33,768 nt of DNA, taken from Bacteroidia bacterium (GTDB taxonomy: Bacteria; Bacteroidota; Bacteroidia; Chitinophagales; Saprospiraceae). This document shows, one piece after another, positions 1-8,508 of the stretch (the first letter of the stretch is position 1; each line of letters opens with the position of its first letter). The DNA lies in NCBI GenBank assembly GCA_030429045.1, contig JAUIEA010000027.1:1-33768 (forward strand), read 5' to 3'. Under the pieces are notes generated by a model, which ran no database searches, was not told the DNA's origin, and worked only from the letters and a program-made list of their open reading frames with translations. The position numbers and the translations under genes were made by a program.

Positions 1-827
1 GCACAGGCTGGCTGGGCCCAAATGGAAACGCCTGGCAATTTGTGCTGGGTGTAGGTATGGCTTGTGCGGTGACGGCATTGCCGATCCTAATACTTTTTAT
101 GGAGAAGATGGACATTTTACGCCGACCGATCGGTCAGCGTATCCTGCGTTATGCCAGCCTGGATGATATCGCCATTTGGGCGGTTTTGGCCTTGATCCTC
201 ATGGATTGGACCCGCGTAGGTCGTCAGGGATTATTTCTCCTCTGTTTTGGACTGGCCAGTTTGCTTTTTCGCAAGCTGATGCGTGCCGTTGCTGAACGAG
301 ACAGATGGTTTCTGGGGTTGATCTGGCTGGCCGCTTACGGGTTTATTGCCGACTGGGCCGGGCTTCATTTTATGGTTGGCGCCTTCCTGGCAGGGGTGGT
401 CATGGATGCCGAATGGTTTGACCAGGCAGACATGGACAAGTTGCGTCATTTTGTGTTGTTGACCATTATGCCGGTATTCTTCCTGAGCACCGGCTTGCGG
501 ACTGATTTTGAAGTGGGCGGACTGACCGTCTTCCTGGCAGCTGGCCTGCTGCTCATCGCCTCCGTTGGCGGGAAACTGGCCGGGGTCCATCTGGCCGGAT
601 GGATCCTGCACTGGAAAAAAGGGGAAGCCTCCATCATCGGTTGGTTGCTGCAGACCAAGGCCCTGATCATGATCATTTTTGCCAATGTCCTTCTGGATAA
701 AGGGATCATTACCAGCCAGGCATTTACCGCCTTGTTGGTCATGGCCGTTTGGAGCACCATGTTATCCGTTCCCATGACGGCGCCCGGCCTGAAGAAACTG
801 GAAGAGCTGCTCTCCCGGTCCAGTTGA
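1..827 (+). CDS. Cation/proton antiporter, CPA2 (KefB-type), C-terminal part; 5' end outside window
   Basis: The reading frame is open from the window edge (first full codon at 3), so the true start lies upstream. About 275 residues are visible. They form many hydrophobic helices typical of the Na_H_Exchanger fold. The stretch TALPILILFMEKM followed by SLDDIAIW matches the CPA2 pattern, in which the paired Asp residues sit in the ion-binding helix. It should exchange Na+ or K+ for H+ across the inner membrane. No TrkA-N or TrkA-C regulatory domain follows, so the protein ends after the membrane domain with LLSRSS. The stop is followed by a 233-base gap before the next gene. A decayed copy of the last 79 codons lies at 8696-8934. 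The substrate ion cannot be told from sequence. Confidence 0.88.
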   Translation, partial: TGWLGPNGNAWQFVLGVGMACAVTALPILILFMEKMDILRRPIGQRILRYASLDDIAIWAVLALILMDWTRVGRQGLFLLCFGLASLLFRKLMRAVAERDRWFLGLIWLAAYGFIADWAGLHFMVGAFLAGVVMDAEWFDQADMDKLRHFVLLTIMPVFFLSTGLRTDFEVGGLTVFLAAGLLLIASVGGKLAGVHLAGWILHWKKGEASIIGWLLQTKALIMIIFANVLLDKGIITSQAFTALLVMAVWSTMLSVPMTAPGLKKLEELLSRSS

Positions 828-1014
828 CCTGCTGTTTGTCCTGCCTTTGGGTCCGGGTAAGCGACCACTGGATCATCCGGCTGACCCTGGAGGAAAAGAT
901 GGATGCAAATGGAAAGAGGCGCTCCGGCAACGGATCATGATCTCATTTTGCCATCCAGCCTGCTCCCGGCATGGCTCACAGGAGGCCTCCAGAGCCTATT
1001 CTTTTGAATTTTAC

Positions 1015-1028
1015 CGACCTTTGGGTCG
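1015..1028. promoter_or_regulatory. Small hairpin upstream of the phnA-like gene
   Basis: CGACC and GGTCG pair around a TTTG loop, 33 bases before the ATG at 1061. The second copy of the gene has a related hairpin, GACC-TTT-GGTC at 9007-9017, also 33 bases before its ATG. The rest of the 233-base gap (828-1060) shows no convincing gene or promoter. Conservation of position in both copies suggests a leader or terminator element, but the function is inference. Confidence 0.4.
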
Positions 1029-1060
1029 AAGGTGAAGAATGCCTTCAAAAAGAATAGATC

Positions 1061-1270
1061 ATGGAAGTCAGAGATTCGAACGGCAATCTTCTCAATACCG
1101 GAGATAGCGTACATGTCATCAAGGACCTCAAGGTGAAAGGGAGTTCTACCGTGATCAAGCGGGGAACGGTCGTGAAGAATATCCGCCTCAACGACAATGA
1201 AGACGAGGTCGAGGGAAAAGTGGGAGGATCCATGATGGTCCTTCGAACCGAGTTTCTCAAGAAAAAGTGA
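1061..1270 (+). CDS. Stand-alone PhnA/YjdM C-terminal domain protein
   Basis: This 69-residue protein is only the C-terminal domain of the PhnA/YjdM family. Recognisable signatures are DSNGNLL, the GDSV-IKDLKVKGSS block, KRGTVVKNIRL and the lysine-rich end FLKKK. The E. coli YjdM protein is about 111 residues and carries an N-terminal zinc ribbon. Here no cysteine pair precedes the domain and the upstream sequence does not encode one. Despite the old name alkylphosphonate uptake, the role of the family is not settled, so I assign no reaction. The ATG at 1061 is the only sensible start. The next gene begins about 70 bases downstream and the same neighbour follows the second copy at 9051-9260, so the two genes may be inherited as a unit. 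Confidence 0.85.
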   Translation: MEVRDSNGNLLNTGDSVHVIKDLKVKGSSTVIKRGTVVKNIRLNDNEDEVEGKVGGSMMVLRTEFLKKK

Positions 1271-1341
1271 GCGCGGATCCCTTTACCTGCGGCGCCCATC
1301 CGAACGGGATGGCAAAACGTCCAACCGCGGTATATTGGAGG

Positions 1342-2559
1342 ATGATTCGCAGCCTCCTGGTGTGCATCCTGGGTATGACTGTATGGATCCCTGTCGAGGC
1401 ACAGGTGTCCGGATGTACAGACCCCCTGGCACAGAACTACGATCCCCTGGCCGTGAACAATGACGGCTCCTGTGTCTATGCGGCAGCAGGCGTATCCCCA
1501 TACCAGACCCTGGACCTGCCTTCAGCCGTTTCGGAGACATCCGGACTGATCGATTGGGATGGAGCATTCTGGACGCATAATGACGATACAGATGTGCAAC
1601 TCTATGCGTTAGACCCTGCGGATGCCAGCATCAGCCAGGAATGCCTCCTGGCAGGTGTGATCAATCAGGATTGGGAGGATATCGATCAGGATGATGCCTG
1701 GATCTATATCGGGGATTTCGGAAATAACAGTTCGGGCAACCGGCAGGATCTCCACATTCTGCGGATCGAAAAAGCGTCCCTGTGCTCGGGGCAGCCTCAG
1801 ATCGACACCCTCTGGTTCAGCTACGAAGACCAGACCGATTTCGGCAATCAGGGCAGCAACAATACGAATTACGATTGCGAAGCGATGATCGTCGGAACAG
1901 ACAGTATCTACCTTTTTACCAAGCAATGGAAAGGTCTGGGTACCTCAGTATATGGTTTGCCCAAGACGCCAGGTGACCATAGTGCCGAATGGCGGTCCTC
2001 CTGGCCGGTAAATGGTCTGATCACCGGGGCGACCTGGCTGGAGGAAATGCGTTTGGTGGTGCTGAGCGGATATTCTGCATTATTGCAACCCTTTGTCTTC
2101 CTGTGTTATGATTATCCGGGGCATGATTTTTTCAGCGGCAATAAGCGAAGGCTGGAAATCACGCTTCCCTTTCACCAGGTCGAAGGGATCACGACGACGA
2201 ATGGATTGGATTATGCCCTGACCAATGAGCGATTCAGTCAGATCGTGATGGTGCCGCCCCGACTACACCGATTGGACCTCGAGGCCTATTTATCTGCATA
2301 TCTGGACGGCTCCACCAGCCTGGATGGTCAAGTGCCTCTGGAACCGGAGGTGATTGTCACAGTAGAAGGTGGTCGAATCGTGATTCAAACTGAGGAGACC
2401 AGCATCGGCCAGCCATGGCGGGTCATGGATCTGTGGGGGCATGTCCTGTTGGAAGGTGTCTTGCACTCGGCCAGGCAGCACCTGGAAAGCTTCAATGCCC
2501 AGCCGGGATGGTATGTCGTTCAGCTGGGACATGAGGTGTACAAGGTGTGGTGTCCGTGA
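1342..2559 (+). CDS. Secreted protein with CTDP/NDGSC calcium-loop-like motif and T9SS-like tail
   Basis: The product is 405 residues from the ATG at 1342, chosen because it starts a clean signal peptide (MIRSLLVCILGM, ending near VEAQ). Earlier in-frame starts (1309, and GTG 1267 overlapping the previous stop) only add a polar leader. After the signal comes CTDPLAQNYDPLAVNNDGSC, a motif common in exported Bacteroidota proteins. The remaining 300 residues look like a beta-rich, propeller-type domain with repeated aromatic-Asp strands (TSGLIDWDGAFWTHND, DWEDID, IYIGDFGNN, VEGITTTNG). The last 75 residues (WRVMDLWGHVL, PGWYVVQLG) resemble the T9SS type A sorting fold but lack an obvious PNP motif. 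No catalytic signature was recognised. A pseudogene copy is at 9330-10541. Confidence 0.75.
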   Translation: MIRSLLVCILGMTVWIPVEAQVSGCTDPLAQNYDPLAVNNDGSCVYAAAGVSPYQTLDLPSAVSETSGLIDWDGAFWTHNDDTDVQLYALDPADASISQECLLAGVINQDWEDIDQDDAWIYIGDFGNNSSGNRQDLHILRIEKASLCSGQPQIDTLWFSYEDQTDFGNQGSNNTNYDCEAMIVGTDSIYLFTKQWKGLGTSVYGLPKTPGDHSAEWRSSWPVNGLITGATWLEEMRLVVLSGYSALLQPFVFLCYDYPGHDFFSGNKRRLEITLPFHQVEGITTTNGLDYALTNERFSQIVMVPPRLHRLDLEAYLSAYLDGSTSLDGQVPLEPEVIVTVEGGRIVIQTEETSIGQPWRVMDLWGHVLLEGVLHSARQHLESFNAQPGWYVVQLGHEVYKVWCP

Positions 2560-2648
2560 TGGTGATCGATCGGGATCAATGGACGGCTTGTGACCTGCAC
2601 TACGGAAGGACGTATACTAAAGGTGTCATGATGGAAAAATGATCAAAT

Positions 2649-2837
2649 ATGGATACACTTAAAAATGCCAATACAGCAGCGTTGATCATCGGGGCTGTTG
2701 GAGTAATTGCAGGACTTTATGGATGGATCACGGGAAGTTCTTTCCAGAGTTATTTTCTGAACCTGGTCATCGGCATAAGTTTATGCGGCACCGCCTGGTT
2801 TAATCTCAGGGAGTGGAAGCGAAAAAACAGGGAATAA
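2649..2837 (+). CDS. Two-helix small membrane protein, unknown function
   Basis: This is a 62-residue frame with two hydrophobic segments, roughly residues 11-28 (ALIIGAVGVIAGLYGW) and 33-50 (FQSYFLNLVIGISLCGTAWF). A basic tail, REWKRKNRE, predicts a cytoplasmic C-terminus. No family was recognised. It sits alone between the CTDP protein and the permease, with about 90 bases before it and 220 after it. The composition is convincingly membrane-like, so it is probably a real gene, but similar short frames can arise by chance. Confidence 0.5.
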   Translation: MDTLKNANTAALIIGAVGVIAGLYGWITGSSFQSYFLNLVIGISLCGTAWFNLREWKRKNRE

Positions 2838-3059
2838 CCAGACAGCGGCAATGCCAGATGCGTTGTCATGCACAATCTGTATCTTTTCCGCACTGACTTG
2901 AAATTATCGTTTCCACTTCAAGACCAGACCAGAGACCTGTGTTCGGACGGGTGAAGGCTGGATGAATGGTCATTCTTTCGATCTTTTGGAAGATGATCAA
3001 GCAATGGCGAATAGTGGATCCAAACCCGGTATTGTTCGGCTTTCACAACTACATAGAAT

Positions 3060-4505
3060 ATGACATCTCCTGCCGCATTCCAACGACCCCAATTAAAGCG
3101 AGGAATCGGGAAGGCGGGGATGTTCAGTTTGGCTTTCGGTGCCATGATCGGGGTTGGCTGGGTGACCGCCATGGGGTCCTGGTTGGCGGATGCCGGCCCA
3201 CTTGGTGCGGTGATCGCGTTTGCGCTTGGGGGGGGACTCATGCTGGCGATCGGAATGTGCTATGCTGAAGTCACGGCTGCCCTGCCCCTTTCCGGTGGGG
3301 AGGTCGCCTATGCCTATAAGTCCTATGGGACATCCAAGGCTTTTATTGTGGGCTGGTTTCTGGTATTTGGCTATTTGTCGGTTTCGGCATTCGAGGCAGT
3401 ATCAATCAGCAAAGTGATCAGTTACCTGATTCCATCCATTGATTATTGGCAGCTTTATTCGGTGAACGGCAGTCCGATCTATTTTTCCCACATTGCCTTG
3501 AGTGCCGTATTTGTCCTGTTGATCAGTGCAATCAATTACACGGGAGTCAAAAACTCGGCTCGATTCCAGTTGGGGCTGACCATCCTTTTTGTCAGTTTGA
3601 CATTTGTATTTGTGATCGCTGGATTAATAATGGGAGACTGGAGCAACCTGAGCCCGGTATTCTCGGGAAGTAGTTCCGGATCCATAGCGGCAGGTGTGGC
3701 CATGGTGCTGGTGACGGTCCCGTTCTGGTTTGTCGGTTTTGATACCATCCCCCAGGCGGCTGAAGAAGCCAATCACGCCATATCGCCCAAAACCATCGGG
3801 CTGCTCATTCCCCTGTCCATTGCTGCTGCGGTCAGTTTTTATATCCTGATTATTCTCAGCACCTCGATTGCAGCTCCCTGGAATGAGATCGTCGCAGACA
3901 AGCTGCCCACTGCCAAAGCATTTGGCATGGCCACGGGATCCCCTTTTTTAGTGAAACTTATCCTGGTCACTGCACTGGTGGGCTTGCTCACCAGTTGGAA
4001 TGGTTTTTTTCTGGCAGGTTCACGCGTCCTCTTTGCAATGGGCAGGGGGAAAATTATCGCCCCGGTTTTGGGAAAATCCCATCATCGCTACAAGACGCCT
4101 TACACTGCCGTTTTATTTTGTGGTATCGTGACGTTCCTCGCATCCTTGATGGGGCCTGGGGCCATGTTGACATTTGTCAATGTCGGTTCTCTGTGTATTG
4201 TGATCGCCTTTGTCGGTGTTTCGGCTTCTTTTATCACCTTGCGCAATAAGTATCCCCTTTTGCATCGTCCCTACCGAACTCCGGGGGGAAAGCTTTTTGG
4301 CCTGATCGGTATAGCTGGCTCATCACTGATTCTGTTTATGATGGTATTTCCCAACAGTCCGGTCGCCCTGGTCTGGCCGCTGGAGTGGGGTGTGTTTCTG
4401 GTCTTTTCTGCATCCGGAATATTTTTCTGGGTGCTTTCTGCCAGAAGCAGGAATCGGGTGTCCAGGGAAGAGCGGGATTTTCTGATCCTGGAAAAATATG
4501 CGTAG
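3060..4505 (+). CDS. APC-superfamily amino acid permease
   Basis: The 481-residue protein has about 12 hydrophobic segments. It opens with the helix-1 signature of the family (KAGMFSLAFGAMIGVGW, with the broken GxG helix that contacts the substrate carboxylate) and has helix-6-like VPFWFVGFDTIPQAAEEA, both hallmarks of the APC fold. It should import an amino acid or amine with H+ or Na+ across the inner membrane; the substrate is not predictable. The length is normal for the family. The start at 3060 follows a non-coding stretch (2838-3059) without a clear promoter. The last 15 codons and stop are copied almost exactly at 8345-8391, far from any permease gene. Confidence 0.9.
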   Translation: MTSPAAFQRPQLKRGIGKAGMFSLAFGAMIGVGWVTAMGSWLADAGPLGAVIAFALGGGLMLAIGMCYAEVTAALPLSGGEVAYAYKSYGTSKAFIVGWFLVFGYLSVSAFEAVSISKVISYLIPSIDYWQLYSVNGSPIYFSHIALSAVFVLLISAINYTGVKNSARFQLGLTILFVSLTFVFVIAGLIMGDWSNLSPVFSGSSSGSIAAGVAMVLVTVPFWFVGFDTIPQAAEEANHAISPKTIGLLIPLSIAAAVSFYILIILSTSIAAPWNEIVADKLPTAKAFGMATGSPFLVKLILVTALVGLLTSWNGFFLAGSRVLFAMGRGKIIAPVLGKSHHRYKTPYTAVLFCGIVTFLASLMGPGAMLTFVNVGSLCIVIAFVGVSASFITLRNKYPLLHRPYRTPGGKLFGLIGIAGSSLILFMMVFPNSPVALVWPLEWGVFLVFSASGIFFWVLSARSRNRVSREERDFLILEKYA

Positions 4506-4597
4506 CATGGTGGGTTTAACATTGACTACTGAACATACGAGTTGGATGTGCAATGTCCACTATCAATGATTCCTTACATCTCTCTAGATAATATTAA

Positions 4598-6538
4598 ATG
4601 AAAAAATTCTACTGGACCCTATTGGGTGTCGCGCTACTCCAGTATGGAACCCTGCTTGCACAAACAGATCAGAATATTCCGATTCGCGGGTTGTGCATCT
4701 ATATCGATTATCCGGATAAACCGGTAGATGTGGACCCCGTTACGTTGGACAGTATGTTCAATGATATGGACTACCAGGACGTTGGTATTAACCGCTCATT
4801 TCGCAGGTACTGGTATCAGGAAACCAGGCGCAACTATGATATCCAACATGAAGTATTCTATTATACGGCCCCCAATCCATCCACGTTTTATGAAGGGTTG
4901 CCATGGTATGAAGGCATTGAATTATGGCGGGATGCACTGGAGTGGGTGATTGCGAATTATCCGGAGTTTGACTGGGATGAGTTGAGCAAGTGGAGTCCTA
5001 CGGATCCATTTGATGATGAACGGCCCGGGTATTTGGATGGAGCCATCCGATCGGTGGTGGTTGTCAGCAGTGTTTTTGGCCCATCGGGGATTGGAGCTGC
5101 ACATCACGCCGGATGGTCACTTTCAAATGGGGCGTTTGTCGGACGTATACAGGGTTCTGTTTTGCAAGCACCCTGGCATCCAACAAAAAATTTATTTGTG
5201 CTTTTTCATGAGTCCGGTCATGCGCTGTTCAATCTGCCGGATACGTATGATTATGATGCCAGTTCCGGCGGTACGGCCAAATATTCCCTCATGTCTGCAC
5301 AGGGGCCTGATGTAGAGCCTGTCGGCGCTCCATTTGTTTTTCAACATGGTTGGGGGTATGTGAAGGAGCCTGAGGGGGGAACCCATGTATATAGTCTGCC
5401 TGCTGACGGGGATACGGTGGTCGTGATCAAGAATATTCATGACCCCGTAGAATTTTTTGCCCTGGAGGTCAGGAAGAATAGCACACCAGGCAATTCACTC
5501 TTTCCTGCTCCGGTGGGATTGTTAATCTGGCATTCAGATTTAAAAGTGCATACACACAATACGCTGGAAGACAGAACCCGATATGCCCATTACAAACATT
5601 CCATTGTTCAAATGGATGGCTTGTATGAATTGGAAAATAGTGGATCTGAACCACCGATCAATGCAGGGGATATTTATCTGCCGGGTGATGAATTCAGCGA
5701 TAAAACTACACCGAATTCTCGGTGGTGGTCAGGTGAGCCATCTGGTATCGAGGTAAAGGATATTGTTTTAGTTGGAGACGTGATTCAATTTACCGTTGTT
5801 ATCCCGGACGTGCATGAAGAACATGCAGAACTTATCCCAAAAGCCGGCTGGTCCCTTGTTTCCCAAACGCCTAGCCAACCCGGGTATGATGGGACAATGG
5901 CCTTTGATGATGATGGTTCGACATACTACCATGTGCCCTGGGGGAGCAGTGCTCCTCGACCACATGAACTGGTGATCGATTTGGGGGCTGACTATGAGAT
6001 CAGTGAATTCTATTATACGGCAAATGACAACTATTCTCCTCCCTGGGAAGGACGAGTCAAGGATTATGAACTCTTTTTAAGTATGAATGGGGTGGATTGG
6101 GGGGCTCCTGTGGTTGCGGAGCAGTTTTTTCAGACACCGTATCGGCAGTATGCATTATTTCCCAAAGAATTAGCAAGGTATGTCCGGTTTTCAGCACTCA
6201 ATTCCTGGTTGGATGATGTCAGGACTTCTGTGGCAGAAATTGATTTCAGAGGGAAACTATCCGATGTATCAGCTACAGAGGATGGTCTGTTGGTTGGCTC
6301 ATCCTCGATTACCTTTTCCCCGAACCCGGCATCCCATCAACTAAAAATAGATGGATTGGAACAGGATTTTTCAATTCGAATGTTCAGCCCACATGGTGTC
6401 CTGATTGATGAGCGAATATGCACAGCTTCGACTGTCTGGTTGGATGTGTCAGATTATCCTCCTGGCATTTGGATGATTCGTGTTTTTGATTCTAAAAATC
6501 AGTTGTTGACTTGTGATAAAATTATCAAACTGGATTGA
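4598..6538 (+). CDS. Secreted M6-like zinc metalloprotease with F5/8C domain and T9SS tail
   Basis: Of 646 residues, 1-22 are a signal peptide (MKKFYWTLLGVALL...LLAQ). The zinc site is H204-E205-S-G-H208, followed by LFNLPDTYDYD. This is the HExxH plus L-P-D-x-Y-D arrangement of M6 (immune inhibitor A-like) peptidases, with a later SLMSA resembling the Met-turn. A beta-rich region follows. About residues 405-555 then read as a discoidin or F5/8 type C carbohydrate-binding domain (DGTMAFDDDGSTYYH, HELVIDLGADYEIS, RYVRFSA). The last 75 residues form a T9SS type A sorting domain starting SPNPASHQLKI and ending KIIKLD. It should pass the outer membrane through T9SS and act on extracellular protein. 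It is monocistronic, with 92 bases before it. Confidence 0.85.
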   Translation: MKKFYWTLLGVALLQYGTLLAQTDQNIPIRGLCIYIDYPDKPVDVDPVTLDSMFNDMDYQDVGINRSFRRYWYQETRRNYDIQHEVFYYTAPNPSTFYEGLPWYEGIELWRDALEWVIANYPEFDWDELSKWSPTDPFDDERPGYLDGAIRSVVVVSSVFGPSGIGAAHHAGWSLSNGAFVGRIQGSVLQAPWHPTKNLFVLFHESGHALFNLPDTYDYDASSGGTAKYSLMSAQGPDVEPVGAPFVFQHGWGYVKEPEGGTHVYSLPADGDTVVVIKNIHDPVEFFALEVRKNSTPGNSLFPAPVGLLIWHSDLKVHTHNTLEDRTRYAHYKHSIVQMDGLYELENSGSEPPINAGDIYLPGDEFSDKTTPNSRWWSGEPSGIEVKDIVLVGDVIQFTVVIPDVHEEHAELIPKAGWSLVSQTPSQPGYDGTMAFDDDGSTYYHVPWGSSAPRPHELVIDLGADYEISEFYYTANDNYSPPWEGRVKDYELFLSMNGVDWGAPVVAEQFFQTPYRQYALFPKELARYVRFSALNSWLDDVRTSVAEIDFRGKLSDVSATEDGLLVGSSSITFSPNPASHQLKIDGLEQDFSIRMFSPHGVLIDERICTASTVWLDVSDYPPGIWMIRVFDSKNQLLTCDKIIKLD

Positions 6539-6882
6539 TGGTTCTGAGTTGATGTAATTCGTTATAAAAGGAGATCGTTCCATTCGTCCAAAGTAATGGG
6601 GATAGATATACACCATCCCAAGCGTTTATTTGCTATCCATGCTTTGGCCAGGTGCAATCCTTGTGGTTTGACTTTGGATTCGTGCAGAAAAGGGTTAGTC
6701 AATTGATCGGAATGGGGGAGACTCAACTGGATTTGACTCACAGGGGGATGAGGTTTTTTCCGGATTTTCAAGTTTGAATTACTTTGGAATTTCACAACGG
6801 ACCTATGGATGCCATTGAAGTCATATTGTCATAGAACATAGTTCCTACCATTCTGTTTCATACAAAACCAATAGATCACCTG
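6539..6882. other. Intergenic stretch without a supported gene
   Basis: No recognisable gene lies in these 344 bases. A minus-strand frame at 6562-6795 (GTG start, 77 residues, ending SIPITLDEWNDLLL) looks partly protein-like, with NKRLGWCISIPIT, but matches no family I know and has no good start. It could be an old gene remnant. No TAnnTTTG promoter motif was found before the downstream DUF2177 gene. Confidence 0.35.
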
Positions 6883-7290
6883 ATGAAACTTATCCTCTCT
6901 TACATCCTCACGGCTTCTGTCTTTTTTATTGTGGACCTGGCCTGGCTCGGGTTTATTGCCAAAGACTGGTATGCCAGGCATATGGGTCATCTGATGCGCG
7001 ATCCGGTGAATTGGCCGATTGCCATCCTGTTTTACTTGTTGTTTGTCGTCGGTCTGTTTGTATTTGCCATTCTGCCTGCTGTTGAGAAGGAGTCCATCTT
7101 CTCTGCCGTCATCTATGGAGCTTTGTTTGGCTTCTTTACCTATGCTACGTATGATCTGACCAACCTGGCTGTACTGAAGGGATTTCCAGCCGGGGTTGTG
7201 ATCGGGGATATCCTCTGGGGCATGGTGTTGAGTGCCATTGTCAGCGGTGCCGGATATGTAATTTATCAATGGGTTCGGACATTATGGTAG
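6883..7290 (+). CDS. DUF2177 family membrane protein
   Basis: The 135-residue protein has four hydrophobic helices. Family signatures include VDLAWLGFIAKDWYARHMGHLM near the start, YGALFGFFTYATYDLTNLAVLK in the middle and DILWGMVLS near the end. DUF2177 proteins are small inner-membrane proteins of unknown reaction. They are often encoded beside DUF1295 proteins and cyclopropane or modified fatty acid genes, and the next gene here is indeed DUF1295. The two genes overlap by 7 bases (shared ATGGTAG), which implies translational coupling. No lipid methyltransferase or photolyase gene is near, so the usual larger cluster is absent. Confidence 0.88.
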   Translation: MKLILSYILTASVFFIVDLAWLGFIAKDWYARHMGHLMRDPVNWPIAILFYLLFVVGLFVFAILPAVEKESIFSAVIYGALFGFFTYATYDLTNLAVLKGFPAGVVIGDILWGMVLSAIVSGAGYVIYQWVRTLW

Positions 7291-8054
7291 AATTATTCAT
7301 ACAGTCTTTGGCCATCATCGGGATTTATGCGACGCTCTGGTTTAGTCTGTCACTGTACTTCCGTCGAAATGACATTGCGGATATTGCCTGGGGTGGTGGT
7401 TATCTCGTTTTGATCCTGTGGTTCTTGATGACACGGCCAACTTCGGCAGTAGCAGGTGTCATCTATCTGCTCGTTGCCTTCTGGGCCATTCGCTTGGCCA
7501 TACATATCGGTTGGCGACTTCGAGGTAAACCTGAGGATTTTCGATACAGGCAATGGCGAGAAGAATGGGGTCCCCATTTTTACTTGAGATCATTTTTACA
7601 AGTCTATATATTGCAGGGTCTCCTGCTTGTGATAATTGCCATGCCGTTAATGATTGCTGCACATGCGGGTATGATGGCGATAGGCTGGATGACCTGGGTC
7701 GGCATCTTTGGTTGGGTAGCTGGATTTTTGTTTCAGGCAGTCGCTGATCGACAGTTGACCCGATTTGTGAAGCACCGTCAAAGCAAGGAAGAGGTTCTGG
7801 ATACAGGTCTTTGGCGTTACTCCCGTCATCCCAATTATTTCGGAGAGATCGTGATGTGGTGGTCCATTTTTATTATGGTCTTCCCGTTGCCCGGCGGTTG
7901 GATTGGGGTGGTCAGTCCGTTGATGATCACCTGGTTGCTGGTCTTTGTGTCGGGTGTGCCCATGCTGGAGAAACGGTATGCGGATCATCCCGGATATCAG
8001 GCCTACCGGAAGAAAACCAGCAAGTTGGTCCCCTGGTGGCCAACCAATGGATGA
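7284..8054 (+). CDS. DUF1295 family membrane protein (steroid 5-alpha-reductase-like fold)
   Basis: The product is 256 residues from the ATG at 7284, which overlaps the previous stop; an in-frame ATG at 7269 is also possible. It has six or seven hydrophobic segments. The C-terminal third carries the conserved cofactor region of DUF1295 and related reductases or methyltransferases: DTGLWRYSRHPNYFGEIVMWW, then MLEKRYADHPGYQAYRKKTSKLVPWWP. RHPNYFGE with the final PxYxxYxxxTxxxxPW pattern is shared with 5-alpha-reductases and isoprenylcysteine methyltransferases. The likely substrate is a lipid in the inner membrane. The reaction (reduction or methylation) is not established for this family. It forms a two-gene operon with the DUF2177 gene. 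Confidence 0.88.
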   Translation: MVELFIQSLAIIGIYATLWFSLSLYFRRNDIADIAWGGGYLVLILWFLMTRPTSAVAGVIYLLVAFWAIRLAIHIGWRLRGKPEDFRYRQWREEWGPHFYLRSFLQVYILQGLLLVIIAMPLMIAAHAGMMAIGWMTWVGIFGWVAGFLFQAVADRQLTRFVKHRQSKEEVLDTGLWRYSRHPNYFGEIVMWWSIFIMVFPLPGGWIGVVSPLMITWLLVFVSGVPMLEKRYADHPGYQAYRKKTSKLVPWWPTNG

Positions 8055-8250
8055 TTCCTGGATCGGCGGCTGACCATCTGTGACAGGAGGATGATATGAC
8101 CTTCCATCGGATAGATGGTTTCTTTCAGGGGATAATTGCCGACAGTGTCCATTCCATGTTTGTTCATCTATTGATGTAGCGTGCATTGGATTTTAGTTAA
8201 GAGGCAATTGTGACTACCTGCGAGTTGATCTTCATTAATATCTCCACACT
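8055..8250. other. Non-coding start of the degenerate region
   Basis: This stretch holds no open frame with recognisable content and no clear promoter. It begins a tract, running to about 10839, in which most sequence is remnant genes. Confidence 0.4.
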
Positions 8251-8406
8251 GTGATTCGAATTCTTTATATGTTGATCTTCCTTGGTTCTGGTTTGAGTAT
8301 ATGGGCTCAGGAATTTGGTGAAGGTCGATTCACACATCTGAATAGTGTCCTGGGAAGAGCGGGACTTTCTGATCCTGGAAAAATATGCGTAAAGAGGCCT
8401 GGTTGA
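8251..8406 (+). pseudogene. Signal-peptide 5' remnant of a secreted protein, fused out of frame to permease 3' end
   Basis: From GTG 8251 (or ATG 8269) the frame encodes a good signal peptide, IRILYMLIFLGSGLSIWAQ, followed by EFGEGRFTHLNSVL. It then runs into the 47-base copy of the APC permease end, in a different frame from the permease, and stops at 8404-8406. I read this as the first 30 or so codons of a lost secreted-protein gene cut off at about 8344. It is too short to identify the protein. Confidence 0.45.
8345..8391 (+). repeat. 47-bp copy of the APC permease 3' end
   Basis: By hand alignment 45 of 47 bases match 4458-4504. In the permease frame it encodes VSWEERDFLILEKYA and then a stop codon at the same place (TAA here, TAG in the intact gene). 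One difference is synonymous (GAT to GAC) and one changes Arg to Trp. Similarity ends at the stop codon and does not extend upstream. It is a fragment of a permease gene, either this one or a close relative. Confidence 0.8.
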
Positions 8407-8508
8407 AGAGTCAGGCAGGGAAGCCGAACGTTTCACATAAAAGCAGATATTGTCATATCAGGAGAAGAGGCATCGCATGCAAAGTGCAAAACTATTAGAT
8501 AGAATTGG

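Noticed and set aside
847-1035. Short plus-strand frame between the antiporter and phnA-like genes
   Set aside because: It has no known motif, an atypical composition and no counterpart in the second copy of the block, so it is probably non-coding.
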